A stretch of 17,080 nucleotides of DNA from JBDUCV01 sp040003255 (GCA_040003255.1 JBDUCV010000052.1:1-17080); one strand, 5' to 3'. Shown: positions 7,969-15,558, counted from the first letter of the stretch. Notes: generated by a model from the letters alone, not told the origin. A program made the numbers and translations.

Positions 7969-8814
7969 ATGAACCACGACGTGCTGCCCAAGCTGTTCGC
8001 CGGCCTGCTGGACGACGCAGCGATGTTCCCGCCCGAGGACGCGCCGCTCGGCGAGGCCCTGCAGGGTCACGCCGTGCACCGCAGCGCGTGGTACCGCGAC
8101 ATGGTCGGGTCATTCGTTTGCACCGCTGCTCGGATTCCGGCGCTCGCCGAAGCCGTGGCCCGGCGCCGCCTCGGCCTTCTCCGGGTCACCTTGATTGTCC
8201 CGCAAGGGCTGGATTTTGTCGGCGACATGCTTGCCTCGGCACGCGAGATGGACGTGCTGGACGTGGTCGTAGTCGAGGTGCCGCTCGGTGCCCATCGGAT
8301 CGAGACGGCAATCGACCGGCTGCGCGACCTCGCTGGTCCGAGCACGACCGCCAGCCTCGAGATCCCGGTGCGTACCGTCACCGAGAAGCAGGTGCATAAG
8401 CTCGCCCAGACGGGCATCCGGCTCAAGCTGCGCACCGGTGGCACGACGATCGACGCGTTCCACACCGAAGAAGAGCTGGCCCGTCCGCTCGTGCTCTGTG
8501 CCGCCGAGCGGCAGGCTTTCAAGTGCACCGCCGGGCTGCACCACGCTGTCCGGCACACGGCACGCTCGCTGTTCGAGCACCACGGCTTCCTGAACCTCGC
8601 GCTCGCCGCGCGAGTCGCCGCTTCCTCGGGCAGCGTGGCCGCGACCCGCGAACTGCTCGCGCAACGCGAACCCCGGCGGATTGCCTACCTGGTGGGTGAG
8701 CTCACCGTGAGCGACGTGCACGCGATCCGGGCCCTGTTCACCTCATTCGGTACCTGCAGCGTCCTGGACCCGGTCACCGACCTGGTTGACCTGGGTTTGC
8801 TGGTCGCCCGGTGA
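7969..8814 (+). CDS. Conserved protein of unknown function between homogentisate dioxygenase and fumarylacetoacetase
   Basis: This 281-residue cytosolic protein has no assigned function that I recognise, but its motifs recall a widespread uncharacterised family: an N-terminal LLDDAAMFPP (about 13-22), KLRTGG near 153-158, FKCTAGLHHAVRH near 184-196 and HGFLNLALAAR near 205-215. Alternating strands and helices with conserved Lys153, Arg155, Lys185, His191 and His192 suggest a TIM-barrel-like enzyme. It starts one base after the hmgA stop (GGGGA 8 nt before ATG 7969), and its stop overlaps the fumarylacetoacetase GTG by 4 nt, so it is co-translated with the pathway. No maleylacetoacetate isomerase is visible in the window, so a role at or beside that step is a reasonable guess and nothing more. 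Confidence 0.85.
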   Translation: MNHDVLPKLFAGLLDDAAMFPPEDAPLGEALQGHAVHRSAWYRDMVGSFVCTAARIPALAEAVARRRLGLLRVTLIVPQGLDFVGDMLASAREMDVLDVVVVEVPLGAHRIETAIDRLRDLAGPSTTASLEIPVRTVTEKQVHKLAQTGIRLKLRTGGTTIDAFHTEEELARPLVLCAAERQAFKCTAGLHHAVRHTARSLFEHHGFLNLALAARVAASSGSVAATRELLAQREPRRIAYLVGELTVSDVHAIRALFTSFGTCSVLDPVTDLVDLGLLVAR

Positions 8815-10019
8815 CCGACTCTTCGTGGGCAGTCGCGGACTGCGAGCTCTTCGGGGTCGATAACCTGCCCTATGGGTCCTTCGTCCGGGGGGACGGTGTG
8901 CCGCACGTCGGAGTCCGCGTTGGTCAAAAGGTGCTCGACCTAACCAGCGCTTACCGCGCCCTCGATCCGTCCCGGGCAGGACTGTTCGCCGGGGGCACCC
9001 TGGACCTATTGCTGGCAGCGGGTCGACCGACCTGGACCGCCGTCCGGTCGCAGATCGTTAGCTGGCTGACCGACGAGACGCACCGACCGGCGATCGAACC
9101 GCTGTTGGTCGGATTGGACGAGGTGGTGCCGCGGCTGCCATTCACCGTCGCCGACTATGTCGACTTCTACGCCTCGGAGTGCCATGCGACCAATGTGGGG
9201 CGGATCTTCCGTCCAGACGGCGAGCCGCTCACGCCGAACTGGAAGCACCTGCCGATCGGGTACCACGGCCGAAGCGGCACGGTGGTTGTCTCCGGCACCG
9301 AGGTGCGGCGACCCGTTGGGCAGTACAGGGGAGACGACGGGAGCATCGAGTTCGGTCCGTCCGGCCGGCTCGACCTCGAGGCCGAGGTCGCGTTCGTGCT
9401 CGGCACGCGTTCCACCAGGCCGGTCCCGGTCGCGGGTGCGGCGCGGCACATCTTCGGCCTGTGCCTGCTAAACGACTGGTCGGCCCGCGATATCCAGGCC
9501 TGGGAGTACGTCCCGCTCGGGCCATTCCTCGGTAAGTCCTTCGCCACCTCGGTCTCCGCATGGATTACCCCTATGGACGCGCTGGCTGCCGCCCGTGTGC
9601 CGCCGCCACCGCGTGACCCCGCGCCGCTGCCATACCTCGACGACGGTGCCCAGCAATGGGGCTTCGACATCGACATCGAGGTGCTTCTGAACGGACAGGT
9701 GATTTCCCGCCCGCCGTTCGCGACGATGTACTGGACCGCGGCGCAAATGCTGGCCCACCTAACGGTGAATGGGGCGAGCATCCTCCCGGGTGATGTGTTC
9801 GCGTCCGGCACGGTCAGCGGTTCGGCGCGCGGTCAGCGCGGTTCGCTGCTCGAGCTGACGTGGAACGGCACCGACCCGATCGCTCTCGCCCATTCAACCA
9901 GCCGGACGTTTCTCGAGGACGGCGACGAGGTTGTCTTGACCGCCACTGCGCCAAGCGTCGGCGGCGGCCGGATCAGTTTGGGCGAGGTTCGCGGCCGAAT
10001 CGTCTCGGCCGAAAGCTGA
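8811..10019 (+). CDS. fahA: Fumarylacetoacetase
   Basis: The 402-residue enzyme hydrolyses fumarylacetoacetate to fumarate and acetoacetate, the last step of tyrosine breakdown. The N-terminal SH3-like part (about 1-110) is followed by the FAH barrel. The metal and catalytic residues of the mouse enzyme all have counterparts: Asp118 and His125 in DFYASECHATNVG, Glu190 and Glu192 in LDLEAEVAFVLG, Asp222 in NDWSARDIQAWEY and Lys242 in PFLGKSF. PNWKHLPIGYHGR near 142-154 is a further hallmark. The length is normal. The GTG start at 8811 overlaps the preceding stop as GTGA and has no strong Shine-Dalgarno of its own, so translation is probably coupled to the unknown gene upstream. Confidence 0.96.
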   Translation: MTDSSWAVADCELFGVDNLPYGSFVRGDGVPHVGVRVGQKVLDLTSAYRALDPSRAGLFAGGTLDLLLAAGRPTWTAVRSQIVSWLTDETHRPAIEPLLVGLDEVVPRLPFTVADYVDFYASECHATNVGRIFRPDGEPLTPNWKHLPIGYHGRSGTVVVSGTEVRRPVGQYRGDDGSIEFGPSGRLDLEAEVAFVLGTRSTRPVPVAGAARHIFGLCLLNDWSARDIQAWEYVPLGPFLGKSFATSVSAWITPMDALAAARVPPPPRDPAPLPYLDDGAQQWGFDIDIEVLLNGQVISRPPFATMYWTAAQMLAHLTVNGASILPGDVFASGTVSGSARGQRGSLLELTWNGTDPIALAHSTSRTFLEDGDEVVLTATAPSVGGGRISLGEVRGRIVSAES

Positions 10020-10050
10020 ACTTCCTGCGAGCGATGGAACCGAATCGACG

Positions 10051-10629
10051 ATGACAGACGAAGACCCCGACGTGGAGTCCGCCCTCGCCGAGATCGGCCA
10101 ACGGCTGGTGAAAGGCCAGCCCGAGGCACTCGAGGATTGTTACCGCACCCTCGGGCCACTCGTCATGTCCTATCTGGGCCGCTATGTTCCGCAGCCCGAC
10201 ATTGAGGACGTGATGCAGCGGGTTTTCTACGAGGTGTGGCGGGTACACGAGCGCTACGACCCCGACTTGAGCCTGCGCGGTTGGGTGCTCGGGATCGCCC
10301 GCAAGCGAGCTATCGACCACCTGCGCAAGCGACGAGACAATGTCGTGCCGCTCGACTCGGTACGCGAGATCACTGGCGACGACGGCCGCGAGATCGCCGA
10401 GCGGCTGGTGTGGGCAGACGAGGTACGCAGCGCTCTGGGCAAACTGCCGGAACTGCAACGTGAGGTCATTCAGATGGCGTACTACGACGGCTATTCGCAA
10501 AGCGAGATCGCCGCTGCGCTCGACACCCCGCTGGGTACCGTGAAGACGCGGACGTCCCGTGGGCTGCAGCGACTAGCCGGCCTGCTCGAGAACACATCCG
10601 GTACCCAGATGAGCGGGAAAAACGCATGA
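10051..10629 (+). CDS. ECF-family RNA polymerase sigma factor
   Basis: The 192-residue protein is a minimal group IV sigma factor. Region 2 covers about residues 25-95, with PDIEDVMQRVFYEVW for core binding and RGWVLGIARKRAIDHLRKR for -10 recognition. Region 4 covers about 125-178, with LPELQREVIQMAYYDGYSQSEIAAALDTPLGTVKTRTSRGLQRL as the helix-turn-helix for -35 recognition. It is followed by its anti-sigma gene with an ATGA overlap. The locus recalls mycobacterial sigK, but the sequence does not look especially close to SigK, so no symbol is given. It begins only 31 nt after fumarylacetoacetase with a poor Shine-Dalgarno, so it may be partly transcribed from the tyrosine operon. Confidence 0.93.
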   Translation: MTDEDPDVESALAEIGQRLVKGQPEALEDCYRTLGPLVMSYLGRYVPQPDIEDVMQRVFYEVWRVHERYDPDLSLRGWVLGIARKRAIDHLRKRRDNVVPLDSVREITGDDGREIAERLVWADEVRSALGKLPELQREVIQMAYYDGYSQSEIAAALDTPLGTVKTRTSRGLQRLAGLLENTSGTQMSGKNA

Positions 10630-11384
10630 GCACACACATCTACGACGAGCTCCCTTGGTTGCTGACCGGCGAGGCCGATCGGGCCACCGTTGACGCCGCC
10701 GCGACCCACCTGCGCACCTGTGAGGACTGCCAGCAGGAACTGGTCGCCATGCTCGTCGCGCACGCGTCGCTGAGTTCGGCGGCCCGATACGCACCGGAGC
10801 TGATGGCGAGTTTGCCCAGCCCACTCGCGCAGCCTCTGGAAGACGAGGCGGACGGCACGCTGGCGGTGGGCCGCGAGCTACCCGACCTAAGCGCCGTCTT
10901 CGCGCAGGTCCGCGACGAAGCTGCTGCCGCGACGCCACGGGTCACCGCGACGCCTGCGCCGCGCCGAGCGTGGCGCGGGAGTTGGCTCGCCGCCGCCGCG
11001 GTCACCGGGATCGCGCTGGGCGGAGGTGTCGTCGTCGTCGCCGAACACGCGAACGACAGGCCGTCGGAGAGGTCGTTCGCGCTGGCGGCCTACGACACCG
11101 GCACGACGCCCGCCAAGGCGACAATTGTCGGAAGCGACAAGATCAAGGTGGACGCCACGTCGCTGCCGTCGCCCGCGTCGGGCAAGCGCTATGAAGTGTG
11201 GCTGACCGACGCCACGCGCAAGAACCTGCAGCCGCTGGGCTGGGTGGGCACCGATGGCAAGGGCAGCTACACCGTCCCGCCCGATCTGATCGGCCACTTC
11301 AACAACATCGAGGTCAGCGTGCAGCAGGTTGACGCGCCGTACCAGTTCTCCGGGGTGAGCGTGCTGCGCGGCAGCTACGCCTGA
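10626..11384 (+). CDS. Zinc-finger, membrane-anchored anti-sigma factor with RskA-type C-terminal domain
   Basis: The 252-residue protein should hold the upstream sigma factor at the membrane. Its N-terminal part has a zinc anti-sigma motif HxxxCxxC (His28, Cys32, Cys35 in HLRTCEDC). A single membrane helix follows basic residues at about 119-140 (WLAAAAVTGIALGGGVVVVA). The outer part (about 150-252) is an anti-sigma-K RskA domain, with YEVWLTD near 189 and the terminal LRGSYA. Such proteins are released by regulated proteolysis. As I recall it, M. tuberculosis RskA lacks the HxxxCxxC motif, so this protein combines a zinc-type cytosolic domain with an RskA outer domain. The ATG overlaps the sigma stop (ATGA), so the two are made in step. 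Confidence 0.9.
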   Translation: MSTHIYDELPWLLTGEADRATVDAAATHLRTCEDCQQELVAMLVAHASLSSAARYAPELMASLPSPLAQPLEDEADGTLAVGRELPDLSAVFAQVRDEAAAATPRVTATPAPRRAWRGSWLAAAAVTGIALGGGVVVVAEHANDRPSERSFALAAYDTGTTPAKATIVGSDKIKVDATSLPSPASGKRYEVWLTDATRKNLQPLGWVGTDGKGSYTVPPDLIGHFNNIEVSVQQVDAPYQFSGVSVLRGSYA

Positions 11385-11465
11385 TCCTCCCGATGTGCTA
11401 GACCGTCGAATCAGCGGTGCTCCTGAGCATGCAGCAACTGAGCATCCGAGGCGCGGGAGGATCGG
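11381..11465. terminator. Long-loop inverted repeat between convergent operons (candidate bidirectional terminator)
   Basis: GATCCTCCCG at 11383-11392 is repeated inverted and perfectly as CGGGAGGATC at 11454-11463. The flanks add one G-U and one C-G pair, giving 12 bp in RNA. The left arm overlaps the anti-sigma stop codon, and the loop is 61 nt. Inside the loop CTGAGCAT occurs twice (11423-11430 and 11438-11445), with a small TGCT/AGCA hairpin. A terminator serving both convergent transcripts is the simplest reading; there is no T-run. Confidence 0.4.
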
Positions 11466-11486
11466 TCGATAACCACACCGTGCACG

Positions 11487-12311
11487 TCAGTCAGTGCGGG
11501 AATGCTCGACGGTCTCGCGCTTGGGCGGACGCGGCACGAACGCACTCGTGCGTGCTGCGTAGGCCGCCCAACCATCGCGCGAGCTCATGTGCGCCTCGAG
11601 GATGCGCGCCCCCGAGCCCTTGGTCAGCAGCAGCGTCATGATCACCGGTGCGAAGATAGTGAGCACGCCGGGCGAGCGATCTGCGGCGACCAAGAAAATG
11701 CCCCACCACACGCAGGCGTCACCGAAGTAGTTGGGATGGCGCGTGTAGCGCCACAGTCCGACGTCGATGACCTGGCCGCGATGCGCCGGATCGGCGCGCC
11801 AGCGCTGCATCTGTGCGTCACCGACGGCCTCGAAGAACACCCCCACGCACCACACGCCCACCCCCAGCCAGCCGATGATGCGCACCCCGCCGCCTTCGAA
11901 GGCGCCCACCTGGATCGGCGCCGAGACGACAAAGGCCAGCAGGCCCTGTAGCGCGTAGACCACGCGCAACGCGTACAAATCGCGGTTGCCCCGAGCCTTC
12001 GCCAGCAGCTTCTCATAGCGCGGATCCTCAGGCTTGCCGATGCTCCGCCGACCGATGTGCACGGCAAGTCGCACGCCCCATAAGGCGGGCATCAGTAAGA
12101 GCAGCCAGCGGCGCAGCAAGTCACCGTCCCCGGCGGATCGAAGGAACGCGGCGACGGCGACCGCAACGAACAGCAGTCCCCATGCCGTGTCGATGACGCT
12201 GTGCTTGCCGGCAAACCGCGACGCGACGAACGTGATTGCCAGCACCAAGACGATCGTCGCCAGCGCAAGCAGTGGCATGAAGACGAAGGCATGCCCGGCG
12301 AATCCCCTCAC
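11487..12311 (-). CDS. DUF1295 membrane protein (steroid 5-alpha-reductase/isoprenylcysteine methyltransferase-like fold)
   Basis: This 274-residue integral membrane protein has about six or seven hydrophobic segments (first at about 8-28, others near 45-60, 66-85, 115-135, 143-165 and 200-235). It carries the family signature DVGLWRYTRHPNYFGDACVWWG near 183-204, where Arg, His, Asn and Tyr form the nucleotide-cofactor site in 5-alpha-reductase relatives. A substrate is not known. The start is GTG 12311, overlapping the stop of the upstream fusion gene as GTGA, with GAGGAG about 9 nt upstream. It is the last gene of the lipid operon. A DUF1295 gene also sits beside the CFA-type gene in M. tuberculosis (Rv0446c next to Rv0447c), supporting a lipid-linked reductase role by inference. 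Confidence 0.85.
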   Translation of the reverse strand: MRGFAGHAFVFMPLLALATIVLVLAITFVASRFAGKHSVIDTAWGLLFVAVAVAAFLRSAGDGDLLRRWLLLLMPALWGVRLAVHIGRRSIGKPEDPRYEKLLAKARGNRDLYALRVVYALQGLLAFVVSAPIQVGAFEGGGVRIIGWLGVGVWCVGVFFEAVGDAQMQRWRADPAHRGQVIDVGLWRYTRHPNYFGDACVWWGIFLVAADRSPGVLTIFAPVIMTLLLTKGSGARILEAHMSSRDGWAAYAARTSAFVPRPPKRETVEHSRTD

Positions 12312-14302
12312 CAGCGGACGCTCCTCGCCCGGCTGGGCGTCGCGGGCCGCCCGCTCGTGCCAGTCGACGATTTCGCCGCAAGGATCTGATCGACACCCAT
12401 CCGGCCCTGTTCGAAGCTCAACCCGCCACCGACCAGGTATAGCCGCCATACCCGCGCGACCTCGTCGCCGACCAGGGCGACGACCTCGTCATATCGCTGT
12501 TCGAACTGGTCGATCCAGCACGCGACGGTGCGGACATAGTGCTCACGCATCGCCTCGACGTCACGCACCTCGAATCCAGCCTGCTCGAGAAATCCGAGCG
12601 TCTGCGACAGCGGACGCATGTGCATGTCCGGCGCGATGTAGGACTCGATGAACGCGCCACCACCGGGCTCGGCATCGACCTGCCGCGACATCTGCTGTAG
12701 CAGCAGCCGGCCCGTCGGGCGTAGGTGGTCGAGCAGGGTCGCCGCGTAGAGCGGGTACTGCTTCTCGCCGACATGCTCGCCCATCTCGATGGAGCTGACC
12801 GCGTCGTAGGTGTCGCCGGCGCCGATCTCGCGGTAGTCCTGGAGACGCACCGTTACCTGGTCGGCGAGTCCGCGGTCGGCGACGCGCTTGCCGATGAAGT
12901 CCCGTTGCTGTGCCGAGAGGGTGACGCCGGTGGCCTGCACGCCGTAGTGCTCGGCCGCATGCAGGATCAGCGAACCCCAGCCGCAACCCACGTCGAGCAA
13001 GCGCTGGCCGGGCGCGAGTTCGAGCTTGCGGCAGATCAGGTCGAGCTTGGCCCGCTGGGCGTCGGCCAGTGACTGGTCCGGGGCGGTGAAGTACGCCGAG
13101 GAATAGGCCATCGACTCGTCGAGCAACAGCTCGTAGAACTCGTTGGACAAGTCGTAATGGTGGGCGATGGCCGCCCGATCGCGGCGTCGAGTGTGCAACC
13201 GCCCGGTCAGCCGGGCCTCCGAGGCGGGCGCAGCCGGACGCGGCCCGAGTACGCCGAGCCGGACGGCCGTGCGCGCAGCGCTGATTCTGGACCGACCGTC
13301 CAGGCGGACGCCTTTCGCTGGACGGGCCGAGTTCCACACCTGGCGCAACCCCTCGGCCAGGTCGCCCTCGACGTCGAGGTCGCCGGTGACGTACGCGCGC
13401 GCGAAGCCCAACTCCCCTGGGCTCCACAGCACGCGCCGCAGCGCGCGTCGGTTGTGGATGACGAGCACCGGGCCGGCAGTGGGGCCCGCCTCACTGCCGT
13501 CCCAGGCGCGCACCTGGACCGGCAAGTCGATGCCCCTCGCGCTACGTAACGCGTCGGCGAGTCGGTCAGCGACGGCGCGACCTGCGCTCGGCACGCCCTG
13601 CTGATCGGGCGGACGGGGTACCACGCGCAGCCCCTTCAGATAAAGGGCAATGCCGTGCCGGGTAATCAGGCTGCGGACCCGCCAGGTGGCCAACGGGTTG
13701 CGCACGGTGGCGGCAAGCACCGACCGGGTGGTGGCCGGCCGGCGCACGCCTCGGACGCTGGCGGTGAACGGCGGACCGTCAGGCCGGTGCAACGTGATGG
13801 TGATCGCGAGTCGCGCACCCGGCTCGGGGACGCTCATTCGATAGAAGCCGTCGACAGGGTAGAACGGCGAGACGTAGAACTCCTTCACGGTCTCGGCCCG
13901 TCCTGCCTCGTCCGGACGGAGTAGGTAGCGGTGCCGTCCGCCGTAGGTGTTGTGTACCTCGGCCACTACCGCCGCGACGGCGCCGGCGGGATCGTGGCAC
14001 CAGTACAACGTCAGCGGGTTGAAGACGTAACCGGCACTTCGGGCGTTGGTGAGCATGGTGATCCGGCCGCCGCGAAGATCCACCCCTCGCTCGGTCAGAA
14101 ACGCCTCGATGTTTTCGCGGATCGACCTGGTCGGATCGCCGACGTGGTCCCGGGCCTCGAACCGCGCTAATGGGCGCAGCCAGCGCGGCAATCGCACCGG
14201 GTCGTCGATGTCGACGAACCACTGGTAGCTGCGGTGGCGCACCGCGTGCCGCACCGGGGCGGCACGCAGATGCGACACCTCGACGTCATACAGCGCGTTC
14301 AC
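12308..14302 (-). CDS. Fusion of DUF1365 and cyclopropane-fatty-acyl-phospholipid synthase-like methyltransferase
   Basis: This 664-residue protein joins in one frame two modules that are separate genes in M. tuberculosis (Rv0448c and Rv0447c/ufaA1). Residues about 1-232 are DUF1365 (YDVEVSHLR at the start, GYVFNPLTLYWCHD near 91, EFYVSPFYPVDGFYRMS near 141). A proline-rich linker at about 229-245 leads to the CFA-synthase module: AHHYDLSNEFYELLLD near 380, SAM-binding LDVGCGWGS near 436, EMGEHVG near 506 and EHYVRTVACW near 586. The expected reaction is SAM-dependent methylene or methyl addition to unsaturated acyl chains in phospholipids. Two bicarbonate-site residues of E. coli CFA synthase differ: Cys139 is Ser (YSSAYF) and His266 is Gln (LLQQMS). 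GTG 14302 overlaps the upstream stop (GTGA), with GGAG 10 nt before it. Confidence 0.9.
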   Translation of the reverse strand: MNALYDVEVSHLRAAPVRHAVRHRSYQWFVDIDDPVRLPRWLRPLARFEARDHVGDPTRSIRENIEAFLTERGVDLRGGRITMLTNARSAGYVFNPLTLYWCHDPAGAVAAVVAEVHNTYGGRHRYLLRPDEAGRAETVKEFYVSPFYPVDGFYRMSVPEPGARLAITITLHRPDGPPFTASVRGVRRPATTRSVLAATVRNPLATWRVRSLITRHGIALYLKGLRVVPRPPDQQGVPSAGRAVADRLADALRSARGIDLPVQVRAWDGSEAGPTAGPVLVIHNRRALRRVLWSPGELGFARAYVTGDLDVEGDLAEGLRQVWNSARPAKGVRLDGRSRISAARTAVRLGVLGPRPAAPASEARLTGRLHTRRRDRAAIAHHYDLSNEFYELLLDESMAYSSAYFTAPDQSLADAQRAKLDLICRKLELAPGQRLLDVGCGWGSLILHAAEHYGVQATGVTLSAQQRDFIGKRVADRGLADQVTVRLQDYREIGAGDTYDAVSSIEMGEHVGEKQYPLYAATLLDHLRPTGRLLLQQMSRQVDAEPGGGAFIESYIAPDMHMRPLSQTLGFLEQAGFEVRDVEAMREHYVRTVACWIDQFEQRYDEVVALVGDEVARVWRLYLVGGGLSFEQGRMGVDQILAAKSSTGTSGRPATPSRARSVRW

Positions 14303-15558
14303 CAGTCCGCTCCGAGGCTGGCAGCAGCTTGGACGCCCGACCGGCAACCGTCCTCGTGGAATCCCCAGCCGTGGTAGGCGCCGGCGTAGGCGATGACTCC
14401 GTCATTCAGCTCGCCGAGTCGCTGCCGGGCGGCGACCGATTCCGCCGTGTACACGGGGTGGTCGTACACCATCCGGGCGAGCACTGCGCTCTGGTCGATG
14501 CGTCCGTCGCCGTTGAGCGTGACGACGTACTGCTGGTCGGTGTCCAGTCGCTGCAGCCGGTTCATGTTGTAGCTGACATGCACCGCCGCTGGCGTGGTCG
14601 TGCAATTCGGCAGGAAGTAGTTCCAGGATGCCTGCGCCCGGGAGGCGCGCGGCAGCACCGACGCGTCGGTGTGCAGAACGGTCGGATTGCGGGTGTAGCC
14701 AATCGCGCCGAGTACCGCCGATTCAGCGGTTGACGGACGAGCCAGCATGGCCAGCGCGTGATGGGGATGGGTGGCGATCACCGCGCCGTCGAAGCGCTCG
14801 ACCGAGCCCGACTCGTCGTGCACGTCGACACCGGACCCTGCCCGAGCGACCGCCCGGATCGGCGTCGATGTCTGCACCGAGGTCAGACCCTTGACGGCCC
14901 GTTCCACATAACGCGCAGATCCCCCGACCACGGTGTGCCAGGTGGGCGAGCCGGTGACGCTGAGCATGCCGTGGTTGGCCAGGAAGACGAACAGGTACCG
15001 CGCCGGGTAGTCACCTGAATCGGTCGGCGCGCAGGACCACACGGCAGAGATGAGTGGTGTGACGAAATGCGCCGTGAAGTACCGCGAGAACCGCCCGGCG
15101 GCGAGAAACTCGGCGAGGGTCTGCTGGTCGTCGTCCCCGGCGAGCAGCGCTCGGGCACGCCGGTGGAAACGCACCACCTCGGTCAACATGCGCAAGTAGC
15201 GGCGACTGGCTAGCGTGCGCATGGTCGGTAGCAAACCCGAGAGCCCCCGTCCGCCCGCGTACTCCAGCCTGCAGCCACCGCACCGGATCGACATACTCAT
15301 GTCCGATTCCTGGGTCGTGATCTCCAGTTCACGGAACAACCGGCGCAGGGTGGGGTAGGTCAGCTCGTTGTGGACGATAAATCCGGTGTCGATCGCGAGC
15401 GAACGCCCGCCACGGCCGGGCAGGTCATGGGTGTGGGCGTGGCCGCCGAGGCGGTCGTCGGCCTCGTAGAGGGTCACGTCCTGGCATCGCTGAAGCACGT
15501 AGGCCGCGGTCAGCCCAGCGACTCCACTGCCGATGACGGCAATTTTCCGGCGAGACAC
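14299..15558 (-). CDS. FAD-dependent amine oxidase-like oxidoreductase (lipid operon)
   Basis: The 419-residue flavoprotein starts with a Rossmann dinucleotide site, IAVIGSGVAGLTAAYVLQ at about 6-23, followed by the acidic strand end LYEADDRLGGHAHT near 31-44, typical of amine oxidase/phytoene desaturase relatives. DTGFIVHNELTYPTLRRLF near 57-75 and the C-terminal AGAYHGWGFHEDGCRSG near 392-408 complete the FAD-binding pattern. It matches the protein type encoded beside DUF1365 and CFA-synthase genes in many bacteria (Rv0449c in M. tuberculosis), where it is thought to oxidise or desaturate an acyl chain. GTG 15558 is supported by AAGGAG 5 nt upstream. It is the first gene of the operon and is coupled by a 4-nt GTGA overlap to the fusion gene. 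Confidence 0.88.
   Translation of the reverse strand: MSRRKIAVIGSGVAGLTAAYVLQRCQDVTLYEADDRLGGHAHTHDLPGRGGRSLAIDTGFIVHNELTYPTLRRLFRELEITTQESDMSMSIRCGGCRLEYAGGRGLSGLLPTMRTLASRRYLRMLTEVVRFHRRARALLAGDDDQQTLAEFLAAGRFSRYFTAHFVTPLISAVWSCAPTDSGDYPARYLFVFLANHGMLSVTGSPTWHTVVGGSARYVERAVKGLTSVQTSTPIRAVARAGSGVDVHDESGSVERFDGAVIATHPHHALAMLARPSTAESAVLGAIGYTRNPTVLHTDASVLPRASRAQASWNYFLPNCTTTPAAVHVSYNMNRLQRLDTDQQYVVTLNGDGRIDQSAVLARMVYDHPVYTAESVAARQRLGELNDGVIAYAGAYHGWGFHEDGCRSGVQAAASLGADW

Noticed and set aside
7260..7991. Minus-strand open frame within homogentisate dioxygenase
   Set aside because: It is the antisense of a well-supported gene with no motif of its own.
10034..10050. CCGAAT just before the sigma gene as a possible autoregulatory ECF promoter
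   Set aside because: It lies only a few bases before the ATG and no partner -35 element is found at a sensible distance. My memory of the SigK consensus is not firm enough to use.
10051..10629. Naming the sigma factor sigK
   Set aside because: The gene neighbourhood is SigK-like, but the protein does not look especially close to SigK and its anti-sigma has a zinc motif, so the symbol was withheld.
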